This document shows positions 25,634 to 34,507 of a stretch of 35,477 nucleotides of DNA, one piece after another. This stretch comes from Longimicrobiaceae bacterium (GTDB taxonomy: Bacteria; Gemmatimonadota; Gemmatimonadetes; Longimicrobiales; Longimicrobiaceae), in contig DASYWD010000180.1 in assembly GCA_035936415.1 (NCBI GenBank), positions 1 through 35,477 of the forward strand, read 5' to 3'. Under the pieces are notes generated by a model. It was not told where the DNA came from. It ran no database searches and saw nothing but the letters and a program-made list of their open reading frames with translations. A program made the translations under genes and the position numbers. Every line of letters begins with the position of its first letter. Position 1 is the stretch's first letter.

Positions 25634-26149
25634 ATGCCGACCCGACCCGACCATGGTGCGCCCGCTCGTCGGACCCGCCCGTGGCACATGCTTTCGCGCG
25701 TGCCCTGGCCGGTCCGTGTATTCGCTGTGATCTGCGTCATGGGCTTCCTCCTCGGGATCGCTGCCCTGATCGCCCCGTTCATGATCCTCGAGGTGCGCCC
25801 GGAACTCATCTCCGGACCCGGCGACGGGAGCCTGCTGGACCACGTGCTGGACTCGCTTCGACTTGGCTTCTTTTTCTACGTGCTCGCACTGGAATCCGCG
25901 GCGGACTACCTTCGGAATCCGGCACTGAGGCACCGGAAATGGGTGATCGGGTGGACGCTGGCCTGGGTGGGAATCATCGTTGCGTTCGCGTTCCGTCCCG
26001 GGGGCGCCGGTCCCTTCGACTTCCGCGCGAACCCCTTTCATTTCGTGTGGGCGATCGTCGTTCCGCTCGCCCTCGCGGCGCTCTGGTTGCTGCCGAGCGT
26101 GGCGGCCTACAGCCGGGAGTACAGGGAAAAGCTCGATCGCGAGGCGTAG
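25634..26149 (+). CDS. Four-helix integral membrane protein of unknown function
   Basis: A 171-residue protein with a basic N-terminus and four predicted membrane segments, about 28-52 (VFAVICVMGFLLGIAALIA), 72-90 (LGFFFYVLALES), 103-122 (WVIGWTLAWVGIIVAF) and 133-155 (FVWAIVVPLALAALWLLP). The ATG is preceded by GGAG. GC and codon use look a little lower than in purD. It is divergent from purD and convergent with the cystathionine enzyme gene, ending at a strong hairpin, so it is its own transcription unit. No family recognised and no enzymatic motif seen. Confidence 0.75.
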   Translation: MPTRPDHGAPARRTRPWHMLSRVPWPVRVFAVICVMGFLLGIAALIAPFMILEVRPELISGPGDGSLLDHVLDSLRLGFFFYVLALESAADYLRNPALRHRKWVIGWTLAWVGIIVAFAFRPGGAGPFDFRANPFHFVWAIVVPLALAALWLLPSVAAYSREYREKLDREA

Positions 26150-26173
26150 ACGATCCGCGCGTCCCCGTGCAAC

Positions 26174-26208
26174 GAGCCCTCCGATGGACATCATCCATCG
26201 GAGGGCTC
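26174..26208. terminator. Hairpin terminator between convergent genes
   Basis: Perfect 15-bp stem (GAGCCCTCCGATGGA, 26174-26188, with 26194-26208) and a 5-base loop, 24 bases after the membrane-protein stop. It probably ends that transcript and possibly the convergent cystathionine-enzyme transcript. Confidence 0.75.
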
Positions 26209-26291
26209 CTCTGTTCCACCTCACCCGCACACTCCGCGCCGGGGGAACGCCGGACTCGCCGCCGTTTCCGCCGGCAGCAGACCCGGCCCGG

Positions 26292-27467
26292 TCAGTCCCT
26301 CGACAGCGCCTGCTCCAGGTCGGCGATCAGGTCGTCCGCGTCCTCCACCCCGCAGGAGAGGCGCACCAGCCCGTCGGAGAGGCCCATTGCCTGGCGGCGG
26401 TCCACCGGGACGGAGGCGTGCGTCATCATGGCGGGGTGGCCGATCAGGCTCTCAACGGCGCCCAGCGACTCGGCCAGGGCGAAGAGGCGGGTGCTGTTCG
26501 CCAGCTTCTTCGCGTTCTCCAGCGAGCCGGTCTCCACGGAGATCATCCCGGTGAAGCCCTTCATCTGCCGCCGCGCGAGCTCGTGCTGCGGGTGCGAGGG
26601 CAGGCCGGGGTAGTAGACGCGCTCGATGCGGGGGTGCGCCTCCAGCCACTCGGCGATCCGCTGGCCGGTGGCGTTCTGGGCGGCCATGCGCAGGTGCAGC
26701 GTCTTGGTGCCGCGCAGCGCGAGCCAGCAGTCCCATGGGCCCGGCACGGCGCCGGCGGCGTTCTGCAGGAAGCGCATCCGCTCGTGGATCTCGTCGCTGG
26801 AGGTGAGCGCCAGCCCGCCCACCATGTCGGAGTGCCCGTTCATGTACTTGGTGGTGGAGTGCAGCACCAGGTCCGCTCCCAGCTCCAGCGGGCGCTGGTT
26901 GTACGGAGAGGCGAAGGTGTTGTCCACGCTGAGCCACGCCCCGGCCGCGTGCGCGATCTCGGCCGCGGCGGCGATGTCGGTGAGGCGCATCATGGGGTTG
27001 GTGGGCGTCTCCACGTGCACCAGCTTCGTGGTGGGCCGGATGGCGGCGCGGATCTCGTCCAGGCTGCCGCTGTCCACGAAGGTGAAGTCGATCCCCATGC
27101 GGGCGAGCACCTTCGAGAACAGGCGGTAGGTGCCGCCGTAGACGCCCTCGCCGCAGACCACGTGGTCGCCGGCCGAGAACATCTTGACCATGGTGTCGTG
27201 CGCGGCCGTCCCGGAGGAGAAGGCCAGGCCGTGCGCGGCGCCCTCCAGCGCGGCGACGTTCCCCTCCAGCGCCTCGCGGGTGGGGTTGTGGGTGCGGGCG
27301 TACTCGTAGCCCAGGTGCCGGCCCAGCTCGGGCTGCACGTAGGTGGAGGTCTGGTACACGGGGGGAATGATGGCCCCGGTGGTGGGGTCGGGGCGCTGCC
27401 CTGCGTGCACGGCGAGCGTGCCGAAGCCGTGCGTGGCGCCCGCGTCTGCGGGGTTCTGGTCGGTCAT
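26292..27467 (-). CDS. Cystathionine gamma-synthase / gamma-lyase (Cys/Met PLP enzyme)
   Basis: PLP-dependent trans-sulfuration enzyme, 391 residues. Motifs are YARTHNPTREALE, AFSSGTAAHDTM, VDNTFASPYNQRPLELGAD, the PLP-lysine site HSTTKYMNGHSD (K207) and the C-terminal RLSCGVEDADDLI. The family contains MetB, MccB/Cth and related enzymes, and sequence reading alone does not separate synthase from lyase, so no symbol is given. The ATG at 27467 starts the family sequence; the frame is open 22 codons upstream. A TTGCCC/TATCTT promoter with 18-base spacer lies just before it, within the region shared divergently with glmM. Confidence 0.92.
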   Translation of the reverse strand: MTDQNPADAGATHGFGTLAVHAGQRPDPTTGAIIPPVYQTSTYVQPELGRHLGYEYARTHNPTREALEGNVAALEGAAHGLAFSSGTAAHDTMVKMFSAGDHVVCGEGVYGGTYRLFSKVLARMGIDFTFVDSGSLDEIRAAIRPTTKLVHVETPTNPMMRLTDIAAAAEIAHAAGAWLSVDNTFASPYNQRPLELGADLVLHSTTKYMNGHSDMVGGLALTSSDEIHERMRFLQNAAGAVPGPWDCWLALRGTKTLHLRMAAQNATGQRIAEWLEAHPRIERVYYPGLPSHPQHELARRQMKGFTGMISVETGSLENAKKLANSTRLFALAESLGAVESLIGHPAMMTHASVPVDRRQAMGLSDGLVRLSCGVEDADDLIADLEQALSRD

Positions 27468-27503
27468 CGTGTCGGTTTCGGTATGAGGTGGACGGAGGCC
27501 GGC

Positions 27504-27533
27504 AAGATAGACGGCGCGCTGCGGGAGGGGCAA
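27504..27533 (-). promoter_or_regulatory. Promoter of the cystathionine enzyme gene
   Basis: Minus strand: TTGCCC (27533-27528), 18-base spacer, TATCTT (27509-27504), 37 bases before the ATG. It is divergent from the glmM promoter about 55 bases away. Confidence 0.55.
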
Positions 27534-27588
27534 GCGGCGGACGGGGAGAACCGATCTTGCATCACCCGGCGACCCGCCGTCCGTCGGG

Positions 27589-27618
27589 TTGCGGGAGGGG
27601 GCGCCGACTCCCTACAAT
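27589..27618 (+). promoter_or_regulatory. Promoter of glmM
   Basis: TTGCGG (27589-27594), 18-base spacer, TACAAT (27613-27618, 5/6 to consensus), 38 bases before the GTG start. It probably drives glmM and glmS together. Confidence 0.55.
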
Positions 27619-27656
27619 TCCGCGCCGACCGCCGTGGCGGGCGGGCCTAATCGACC

Positions 27657-29051
27657 GTGAATCCAGGACATCCGGTGATCGATACTTCGCAGCTGATGGT
27701 CAGCGTCTCCGGCGTCCGGGGGCGGGTGGGGGAGGGGCTCACGCCGGAGGTGATCGGGCACTTCGCCGCGGCGTTCGGGGCGTACGCGCTGCGGCGCGGC
27801 GCCGGGCAGGGGAAGACGGTGGTGATCGGGCGGGACTCGCGCGTCTCCGGGCCCATGTTCGTCCGGGCGGCGACGGCGGCGCTGCAGTCGGTGGGGTGCG
27901 ACGTGGTGGACGTGGGCGTCTCCGCGACCCCCGGGGTGCAGCTCGCGGTCGAGGACCTGGGCGCGGTGGGGGGGCTGGCCGTGACGGCGAGCCACAACCC
28001 CATCGAGTGGAACGCGCTGAAGTTCATCGGCCCCACGGGGATGTTCCTGGACGCGGAGGAGGGCGCGGAGATGCGGGCCTTCCTGGATGGCGAGATCCCG
28101 CGCGCCGGGTGGCGCGACCTGGGCGGACGGACCGAGGACGGGGGCGCGGTGCAGCGGCACCTGGACCGGATCCTGGCGATCCCCTTCCTGGACGTGGAGC
28201 GGATCCGCGAGCGGCGCTTCCACGTGGCGCTGGACTGCGTGCGCGGGGCGGGGGGGACCATCTTCCCGCGGCTGCTGGAGGCGCTGGGATGCCGGGTGGA
28301 GGCCATCAACCTGGAGACGGACGGCCTCTTTCCGCGCGAGCCGGAGCCCGTGGCCGAGAACCTGGGCGAGCTGGAGGAGCTGGTGCGGCGGACGGGCGCC
28401 GTCGTGGGGCTCGCCACGGACCCGGACGTGGACCGGCTCTCGCTCGTTTCCGAGGAGGGGCGGGCGATCGGCGAGGACTACACGCTGGCGCTGGCGGCCA
28501 GGCTGGTGCTGGCGCACCGCCCCGGGCCGGTGGTGACCAACCTGTCCACCAGTCGTCTGCTGGACGACGTGGCGGAGGCCGCGGGCGTGCCGCTGGTGCG
28601 GGCCCCCGTGGGGGAGATCAACGTGGCGCGCCGCATGCAGAAGGAGGGCGCCACCGTGGGAGGCGAGGGGAACGGGGGGGTGATCCTCCCCGACGTGCAC
28701 CTGACGCGCGACGCGCCGGTTGCGGCCGCGCTCATCCTGCAGCTCCTGGCCGAGTCGGACCGGCCGCTCGGCGCGCTGGCGGCGGAGATCGGCCGGTACG
28801 AGATCGTGAAGGAGAAGGTGCCGCGCCCGGAGCAGCCGCTGGACGCCGTCTACGACGAGCTGGCCGCGCGCTTCCCGGAGGCGGACGCCGACCGCCAGGA
28901 CGGGCTGCGGCTCTCCTGGCCGGCGGAGCGGAGGTGGGCGCACCTGCGCCCCTCCGGGACGGAGCCCATCGTCCGGGTGATCTGCGAGGCGCCCACGCGC
29001 GGCGAGGCCGCGGCGCTGGTGGAGGCGCTGCGGGCGGCGCTGCCGGAATGA
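27657..29051 (+). CDS. glmM: Phosphoglucosamine mutase
   Basis: Converts glucosamine-6-phosphate to glucosamine-1-phosphate on the way to UDP-GlcNAc for peptidoglycan and lipopolysaccharide. The protein has 464 residues in four domains: TASHNPIEWN with phospho-serine S112, metal loop DPDVDRL, sugar-binding GEGNGGVI and phosphate-binding RPSGTEP. The start is GTG; an ATG is not available near the N-terminus. The phosphomannomutase/phosphoglucosamine mutase superfamily is broad, but glmS immediately downstream makes the GlmM assignment strong. The stop codon lies within GAATGAG, the first unit of a short heptamer repeat in the glmM-glmS gap. Confidence 0.92.
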   Translation: MNPGHPVIDTSQLMVSVSGVRGRVGEGLTPEVIGHFAAAFGAYALRRGAGQGKTVVIGRDSRVSGPMFVRAATAALQSVGCDVVDVGVSATPGVQLAVEDLGAVGGLAVTASHNPIEWNALKFIGPTGMFLDAEEGAEMRAFLDGEIPRAGWRDLGGRTEDGGAVQRHLDRILAIPFLDVERIRERRFHVALDCVRGAGGTIFPRLLEALGCRVEAINLETDGLFPREPEPVAENLGELEELVRRTGAVVGLATDPDVDRLSLVSEEGRAIGEDYTLALAARLVLAHRPGPVVTNLSTSRLLDDVAEAAGVPLVRAPVGEINVARRMQKEGATVGGEGNGGVILPDVHLTRDAPVAAALILQLLAESDRPLGALAAEIGRYEIVKEKVPRPEQPLDAVYDELAARFPEADADRQDGLRLSWPAERRWAHLRPSGTEPIVRVICEAPTRGEAAALVEALRAALPE

Positions 29052-29080
29052 GTGCGGGAGTGCGAAGTGCGAGAGTGCGA
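29046..29080 (+). repeat. Heptamer repeat in the glmM-glmS gap
   Basis: Starts with GAATGAG (29046-29052), which contains the glmM stop, and continues with AGTGCGG at 29051, then AGTGCGA at 29059, 29066 and 29074, in 7- to 8-base steps. It recalls the GAATGNR element after ubiX, which also starts on the upstream gene's stop codon. Confidence 0.55.
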
Positions 29081-29145
29081 AAGCGGACCGGGGTGAGCGG
29101 CACTGCAGGAGCTCGAAGACACCCACACGAGAAGAAGGACGCGCT

Positions 29146-30999
<1,854 letters not shown>

Positions 31000-31045
31000 C
31001 AGGAGGGCGCGAAGCTCTATTCCCGGAGCCTGCTCAGCCATAGTC

Positions 31046-31074
31046 GGCCCGGTGCCAGCCAACGGTACCGGGCC
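31046..31074 (+). terminator. Hairpin after glmS
   Basis: An 11-bp stem with one wobble (GGCCCGGTGCC / GGTACCGGGCC) and 7-base loop, 46 bases past the glmS stop codon. No U-tract follows; probable terminator. Confidence 0.6.
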
Positions 31075-31629
31075 TCATCGGTTGCGTGCCCGGATCCAGA
31101 AGCTGCGCTCCGGCAGATCTTCCGCCGCTCCACCGGGCTCCGGACGTCGGGCTCCCCGGCGATCTTCCGCATCCGCTAACTGAGCTTCCCGCCGGACCCG
31201 GCCTCACGCTGCGCAATCTCACCCTGGCGCACGCGGCCCCTCCCCACTCCCGCCCCTTCCTGCCCGCTCGCCGTGTCGGCGCCGATGCCCACCGGTGCGA
31301 AACAAGATTCACAGCGGCCGTACCCTGTAAACAGGGCTGCACACTTCCGTGCAGCCCTGTTCACACCACGCCGAAGGCCGGAATCCCGGCGGGAGCCCTA
31401 AGTCGCTGCCCGACTGGGGGTTGAGTCACCTGCCGGGAGCGTGGCTCAGCCCTTGCCCCTGTCCTGTGCGTCGTGACCCGTAAAGAGCAGATGGATTGCC
31501 GCCAGGTCCGTTGCGGAGTTTACCAGCGGACACGGTGGGTTCTGCCCATCCGCCCACCTGCTCGCGACCGTCCGGGCCGAGCGCCGCCGCGCCGCCGACA
31601 ACCCTCTTTCCCGAACCGGAACAGGTGAC
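31075..31629. other. Long non-coding stretch before the exporter gene
   Basis: About 555 bases without a convincing gene; the open frames in it have low-complexity, non-family-like translations. The main structure is the hairpin pair at 31323-31361. No clear sigma-70 promoter for the exporter was fixed, although TTGCCG near 31496 is a possible -35 box. The region separates housekeeping glmS from the lipopeptide-type genes and may be a boundary of the cluster. Confidence 0.35.
31323..31361 (+). promoter_or_regulatory. Alternative hairpins, possible attenuator or terminator
   Basis: A 13-bp stem (AACAGGGCTGCAC, 31330-31342, with 31349-31361) and 6-base loop. Its ACAGGG can instead pair with CCCTGT at 31323-31328, the same hexamer as the downstream arm. 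The two structures exclude each other, which is the layout of an attenuator. It may equally be a simple terminator. Confidence 0.4.
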
Positions 31630-33342
31630 ATGCAGCTCTTCGGGAGTCTAGGCAGTCTTCTCGGCTTCGTGACGCGCCACGCCCGGGGCGTCCGCCACGT
31701 GCGGCTGCTCGCCGCCCTGGTGATCGTCGCCGGGATCGTGAACGGCCTGGCGAACACGGTCCTGATCGGCGTGGTCAACCACGTCATCAACGCCGGCGGA
31801 TCCCCCTCCGCCACCTACGTGTGGCTCTTCGTGGGCATCTGCGTGGTGCTCCCGTTCGCGCGCTTCGGGGGAGACTACCTGCTCGTCTACCTCATGGAGA
31901 GAGCTGCGCTGCACCTGCGCATGGTGATGAGCCGGCGCATTCTCGCGGCCCCGCTGCGCAAGCTGGAGGAGGTGGGCTCCGCCGGGCTGCTCGCCACGCT
32001 GTCCACCGACATCCCCACGGTGACCGGCATGGTGGCCGTGCTGCCGCTGCTCTGCATGAACCTGACGGTGGTGGTCGGACTGCTGGTGTACATGGGCATC
32101 CTCTCCTGGAAGCTGCTCATCGGGGTCGTGTTCTTCCTGGTGCTGGCGGTCTTCATGTACCAGTACCCCCTGCTCAGGGCGCAGCGGCACGTCGGGGCGA
32201 TGCGCGAGAAGACGGACGAGCTCTTCCAGCACTTCCGCGCCGTGACGGAGGCGGTCAAGGAGCTGAAGCTCCACCACGAGCGGCGCCGCACCTTCCTGGA
32301 CGAGCGGCTGGAGCGCACCGCGGGGGAGATGGCCGCCAACAGCCTCGCGGCGCAGCGCCTCTTCGCCGGCGCGGTGAGCTGGGGGCAGGTGCTGGTGTTC
32401 GTGCTGGTGGGGCTGATCGCCTTCGCGGCGCCCGTCTACATGCCCGCGTCGCGCGAGGTGCTCACCGGCTACGTGCTGGCGATCCTGTTCATGGTCACCC
32501 CCATCCAGGTGGTGATGAACTCGGTTCCCCAGCTCAGCCGGGCCATGGCGTCCATGCGCAAGGTGGAGAGCCTGGGGCTGGCCCTGGACAGCGCCACCCC
32601 CGCGGTGCCGCAGCGCGCCGGCACGGCCCAGGCGGGGTGGCGCTCGCTCGAGCTGGCGGGGATCACCCACAGCTACAGGTCCGAGCGCGACCAGAGCAGC
32701 TTCACCCTCGGGCCGGTGAACCTCCGCTTCGAGCCCGGCCAGATCGTCTTCCTGACGGGCGGCAACGGGAGCGGCAAGACCACGCTGGCGAAGCTGCTGA
32801 CGGGGCTCTACACGCCCGAGTCGGGGGAGGTGCTGCTCGACGGAGAGCCGGTGGGGCCGGCGGAGCTGCCGCGCCTCTACGCCCTCTTCTCCACGGTCTT
32901 CTCCGACTTCTTCCTCTTCGACAGCCTGCTGGGGCTGGAGGAGCAGGAGCTCGACGGCCAGGCGGCCCGCTACCTGGAGGAGCTCCACCTGGAGCACAAG
33001 GTGAAGGTGGAGGGGGGACGGCTCTCCACCACGGACCTCTCCCAGGGACAGCGCAAGCGGCTGGCGCTGCTCACCGCGTACCTGGAGGACCGCCCCATCT
33101 ACCTGTTCGACGAGTGGGCGGCCGACCAGGACCCGCAGTTCAAGCAGATCTTCTACAACGAGCTGCTCCCCCAGCTGCGGGCGCGGGGGAAGACCGTCTT
33201 CGCCATCACCCATGACGACCAGTACTACGGAGTGGCCGACCGGTTCATCAAGCTGGACTACGGCCAGGTGGTCTTCGATTCCGGCACGGACGTCCTGCCG
33301 CCGGAGTCGGAGGGAGCCGCCCCCGATCCGGCGGAGCAGTGA
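31630..33342 (+). CDS. Cyclic peptide export ABC transporter (fused permease-ATPase)
   Basis: A 570-residue half-transporter of the PvdE/SyrD type, which exports non-ribosomal peptides. The N-terminal membrane domain (about 1-330) has six helices, for instance LLAALVIVAGIVNGLANTVL and VVVGLLVYMGILSW. The ATPase domain (about 345-560) has Walker A GGNGSGKTT (K383), signature LSQGQ, Walker B IYLFDEWAADQDP and the switch His in AITHDD. The family normally works as a homodimer and is encoded next to peptide synthetases. Here it is followed by a dioxygenase remnant and, beyond one gene on the other strand, by a fatty acyl-AMP ligase. This suggests lipopeptide export. AGGTG precedes the ATG. Confidence 0.9.
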   Translation: MQLFGSLGSLLGFVTRHARGVRHVRLLAALVIVAGIVNGLANTVLIGVVNHVINAGGSPSATYVWLFVGICVVLPFARFGGDYLLVYLMERAALHLRMVMSRRILAAPLRKLEEVGSAGLLATLSTDIPTVTGMVAVLPLLCMNLTVVVGLLVYMGILSWKLLIGVVFFLVLAVFMYQYPLLRAQRHVGAMREKTDELFQHFRAVTEAVKELKLHHERRRTFLDERLERTAGEMAANSLAAQRLFAGAVSWGQVLVFVLVGLIAFAAPVYMPASREVLTGYVLAILFMVTPIQVVMNSVPQLSRAMASMRKVESLGLALDSATPAVPQRAGTAQAGWRSLELAGITHSYRSERDQSSFTLGPVNLRFEPGQIVFLTGGNGSGKTTLAKLLTGLYTPESGEVLLDGEPVGPAELPRLYALFSTVFSDFFLFDSLLGLEEQELDGQAARYLEELHLEHKVKVEGGRLSTTDLSQGQRKRLALLTAYLEDRPIYLFDEWAADQDPQFKQIFYNELLPQLRARGKTVFAITHDDQYYGVADRFIKLDYGQVVFDSGTDVLPPESEGAAPDPAEQ

Positions 33343-33386
33343 TTGGGCCAGGCGTGACTTCACCTCCCCCAACAGGAGCGAGACCC

Positions 33387-33676
33387 ATGTACATCACGGA
33401 CGAGCAGGTGCGCAGCTTCCGGGAGGACGGGTTCCTCCTTCTCCCGGCGTGTTCAGCACGGAAGAGGTCGTGGCCATGAAGGCCGAGCTGCCGGGGCGAA
33501 CCAGTACGAACGTCAACTTCACGCCCAACCTCTCGCTGGAGCTCTTCGCGCAGCCGCTGCTGGCGAGCGGCGCCTACGAGCGGTTCCAGGAGTTCGCCCG
33601 CGACCGCGCGGCGCTCTTCCGCGCGCCCTCCGACAACGCCTTCGCCCTCAAGATCAGCTACTGGGTGGGACTGTAG
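33387..33676 (+). pseudogene. Broken phytanoyl-CoA dioxygenase-like remnant (frameshift and truncation)
   Basis: The ATG opens a typical phytanoyl-CoA dioxygenase N-terminus (YITDEQVRSFREDGFLLLP), but after residue 20 the frame is lost and stops at 33477. One missing base near 33446-33448 accounts for this: in the next frame the family sequence resumes as GVFSTEEVVAMKAELP. After that point the family similarity ends. The frame continues about 60 residues with an unrelated, unassigned tail (NFTPNLSLELFAQ to ISYWVGL) and stops at 33676. The Fe(II)-binding H-x-D...H core is absent. It looks like a one-base deletion plus an internal deletion that joined the start of one gene to the end of another. 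The GAG-rich site upstream is intact. Such dioxygenases often hydroxylate residues in peptide clusters. Confidence 0.7.
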
Positions 33677-33706
33677 GCCGGCGCCCGCAGGACGCACGGC
33701 ACGGAA

Positions 33707-33744
33707 CGCAAGCCGCCCCGGGTCCGGACCCGGGGCGGCTTGCG
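33707..33744. terminator. Perfect palindrome terminator
   Basis: A perfect 38-base palindrome (arms 33707-33725 and 33726-33744; CGCAAGCCGCC...), giving about 16 paired bases once a small loop is allowed. It lies between the dioxygenase remnant and the convergent lipoprotein gene and can act in both directions. Confidence 0.75.
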
Positions 33745-33761
33745 TGCGATCACGACCGGCG

Positions 33762-34187
33762 CTACGACTGCTGCTGGATCCGCGCGAGCACCGTCCGCGC
33801 GTGGCTCACGTCGTAGTCGAGGGTGGTTCCTCGCCGGGAGGAAACGCTGACCTTGGTCATGTGGCTGCCCGCCGGCTGCTCGAGCTTCACGTGGACCACG
33901 CGATCGCCGCTCCGGGCCTCGTACTCGCGCTCGGAGCCGCTGGTCTCGGTGGAGCTCTTGGTGATCTGCAAGCCCATCGAAGCGAAGACCGCCCGGGTCC
34001 GGCGATCCAGCTCGGCGAGGGTGCCGTGCGCCTCGCCCTCTGCGTTCTGGTCGGACAGGGCGACCGCTGCAGCCGCCCCTCCGGCGGCTGTCGCCACCGT
34101 CGCGGTTCGACTGCTGCAGCCCACCGCGAACAACGGGAGGAGCATCAGGAGCGCGGCGGCTCTACCCGAGCGAAGCGTGGTGTACAT
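33762..34187 (-). CDS. DUF3568-like lipoprotein
   Basis: A 141-residue predicted lipoprotein. Signal peptide with lipobox AVGC (C24), followed by an Ala/Thr-rich segment (TATVATAAGGAAAAVAL). A small alpha/beta domain (about 55-138) has LDRRTRAVFASMGLQITK, VHVKLEQPAGSHMTKVSVS and SHARTVLARIQQ. This matches the layout of DUF3568 lipoproteins (conserved helix, two-strand unit, C-terminal helix); function unknown. GGAGGA precedes the ATG at 34187; the frame is open further upstream. It sits on the opposite strand between the exporter and the acyl-AMP ligase, so it probably does not belong to the peptide cluster. Confidence 0.7.
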   Translation of the reverse strand: MYTTLRSGRAAALLMLLPLFAVGCSSRTATVATAAGGAAAAVALSDQNAEGEAHGTLAELDRRTRAVFASMGLQITKSSTETSGSEREYEARSGDRVVHVKLEQPAGSHMTKVSVSSRRGTTLDYDVSHARTVLARIQQQS

Positions 34188-34507
34188 GGTTTCCTCCGTG
34201 CGTTTCTCGTTGTGCCGGAAGGGCAGACCGAACTCGTCACGTTCTGCGCCTCCGGGTCCGTCGCGGTGTCGACGCGGCGCAGGAAGCATGCCCCCGGACG
34301 GTGCTGGAGGAGCCGCTTCTCGCCCACCCGACGGGCGGCACCCGGACCTCCGATCCACAGCCGCATAATTCAGATCAGGTATTGACAAAGAACAAGCCGC
34401 ACCGTTAGTTATCGATCCACACAGCCACACCGCCGAGGGCGATCACAGCCTCGTGCCCGCCCGACTGCGGGACGGGGCGGGTACCCTGGAGAGAACGTGT
34501 GCTCTGA
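34188..34507. other. Divergent intergenic region before the acyl-AMP ligase
   Basis: About 320 bases with no gene that looks real. An AT-richer patch at about 34365-34412 contains a perfect TTGACA. The rest is GC-rich and contains a C/G-rich imperfect palindrome at about 34456-34481. It probably carries the promoter for the biosynthetic genes to the right. Confidence 0.35.
34382..34410 (+). promoter_or_regulatory. Candidate promoter of the lipopeptide gene
   Basis: A perfect -35 TTGACA (34382-34387) and a 17-base spacer, but a poor -10 (TTAGTT, 34405-34410). It would give a leader of about 90 bases. The AT-rich setting supports a promoter here, but the -10 box is not convincing. Confidence 0.35.

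Noticed and set aside
29052-29145. Possible glmS ribozyme before glmS
   Set aside because: The 94-base gap is filled by the heptamer repeat and short GC-rich sequence. I could not find the ribozyme's conserved pseudoknotted core, and it is too short for a clear case.
31086-31424. A 112-codon frame in the gap before the exporter
   Set aside because: Pro/Ala/Arg-rich with no motif or ribosome site, and it runs through the hairpin at 31330-31361, so it is treated as non-coding.
34188-34430. Upstream extension of the DUF3568-like lipoprotein to 34430
   Set aside because: The internal ATG at 34187 has a strong GGAGGA site and a proper lipoprotein signal. The extension would bury the signal peptide.
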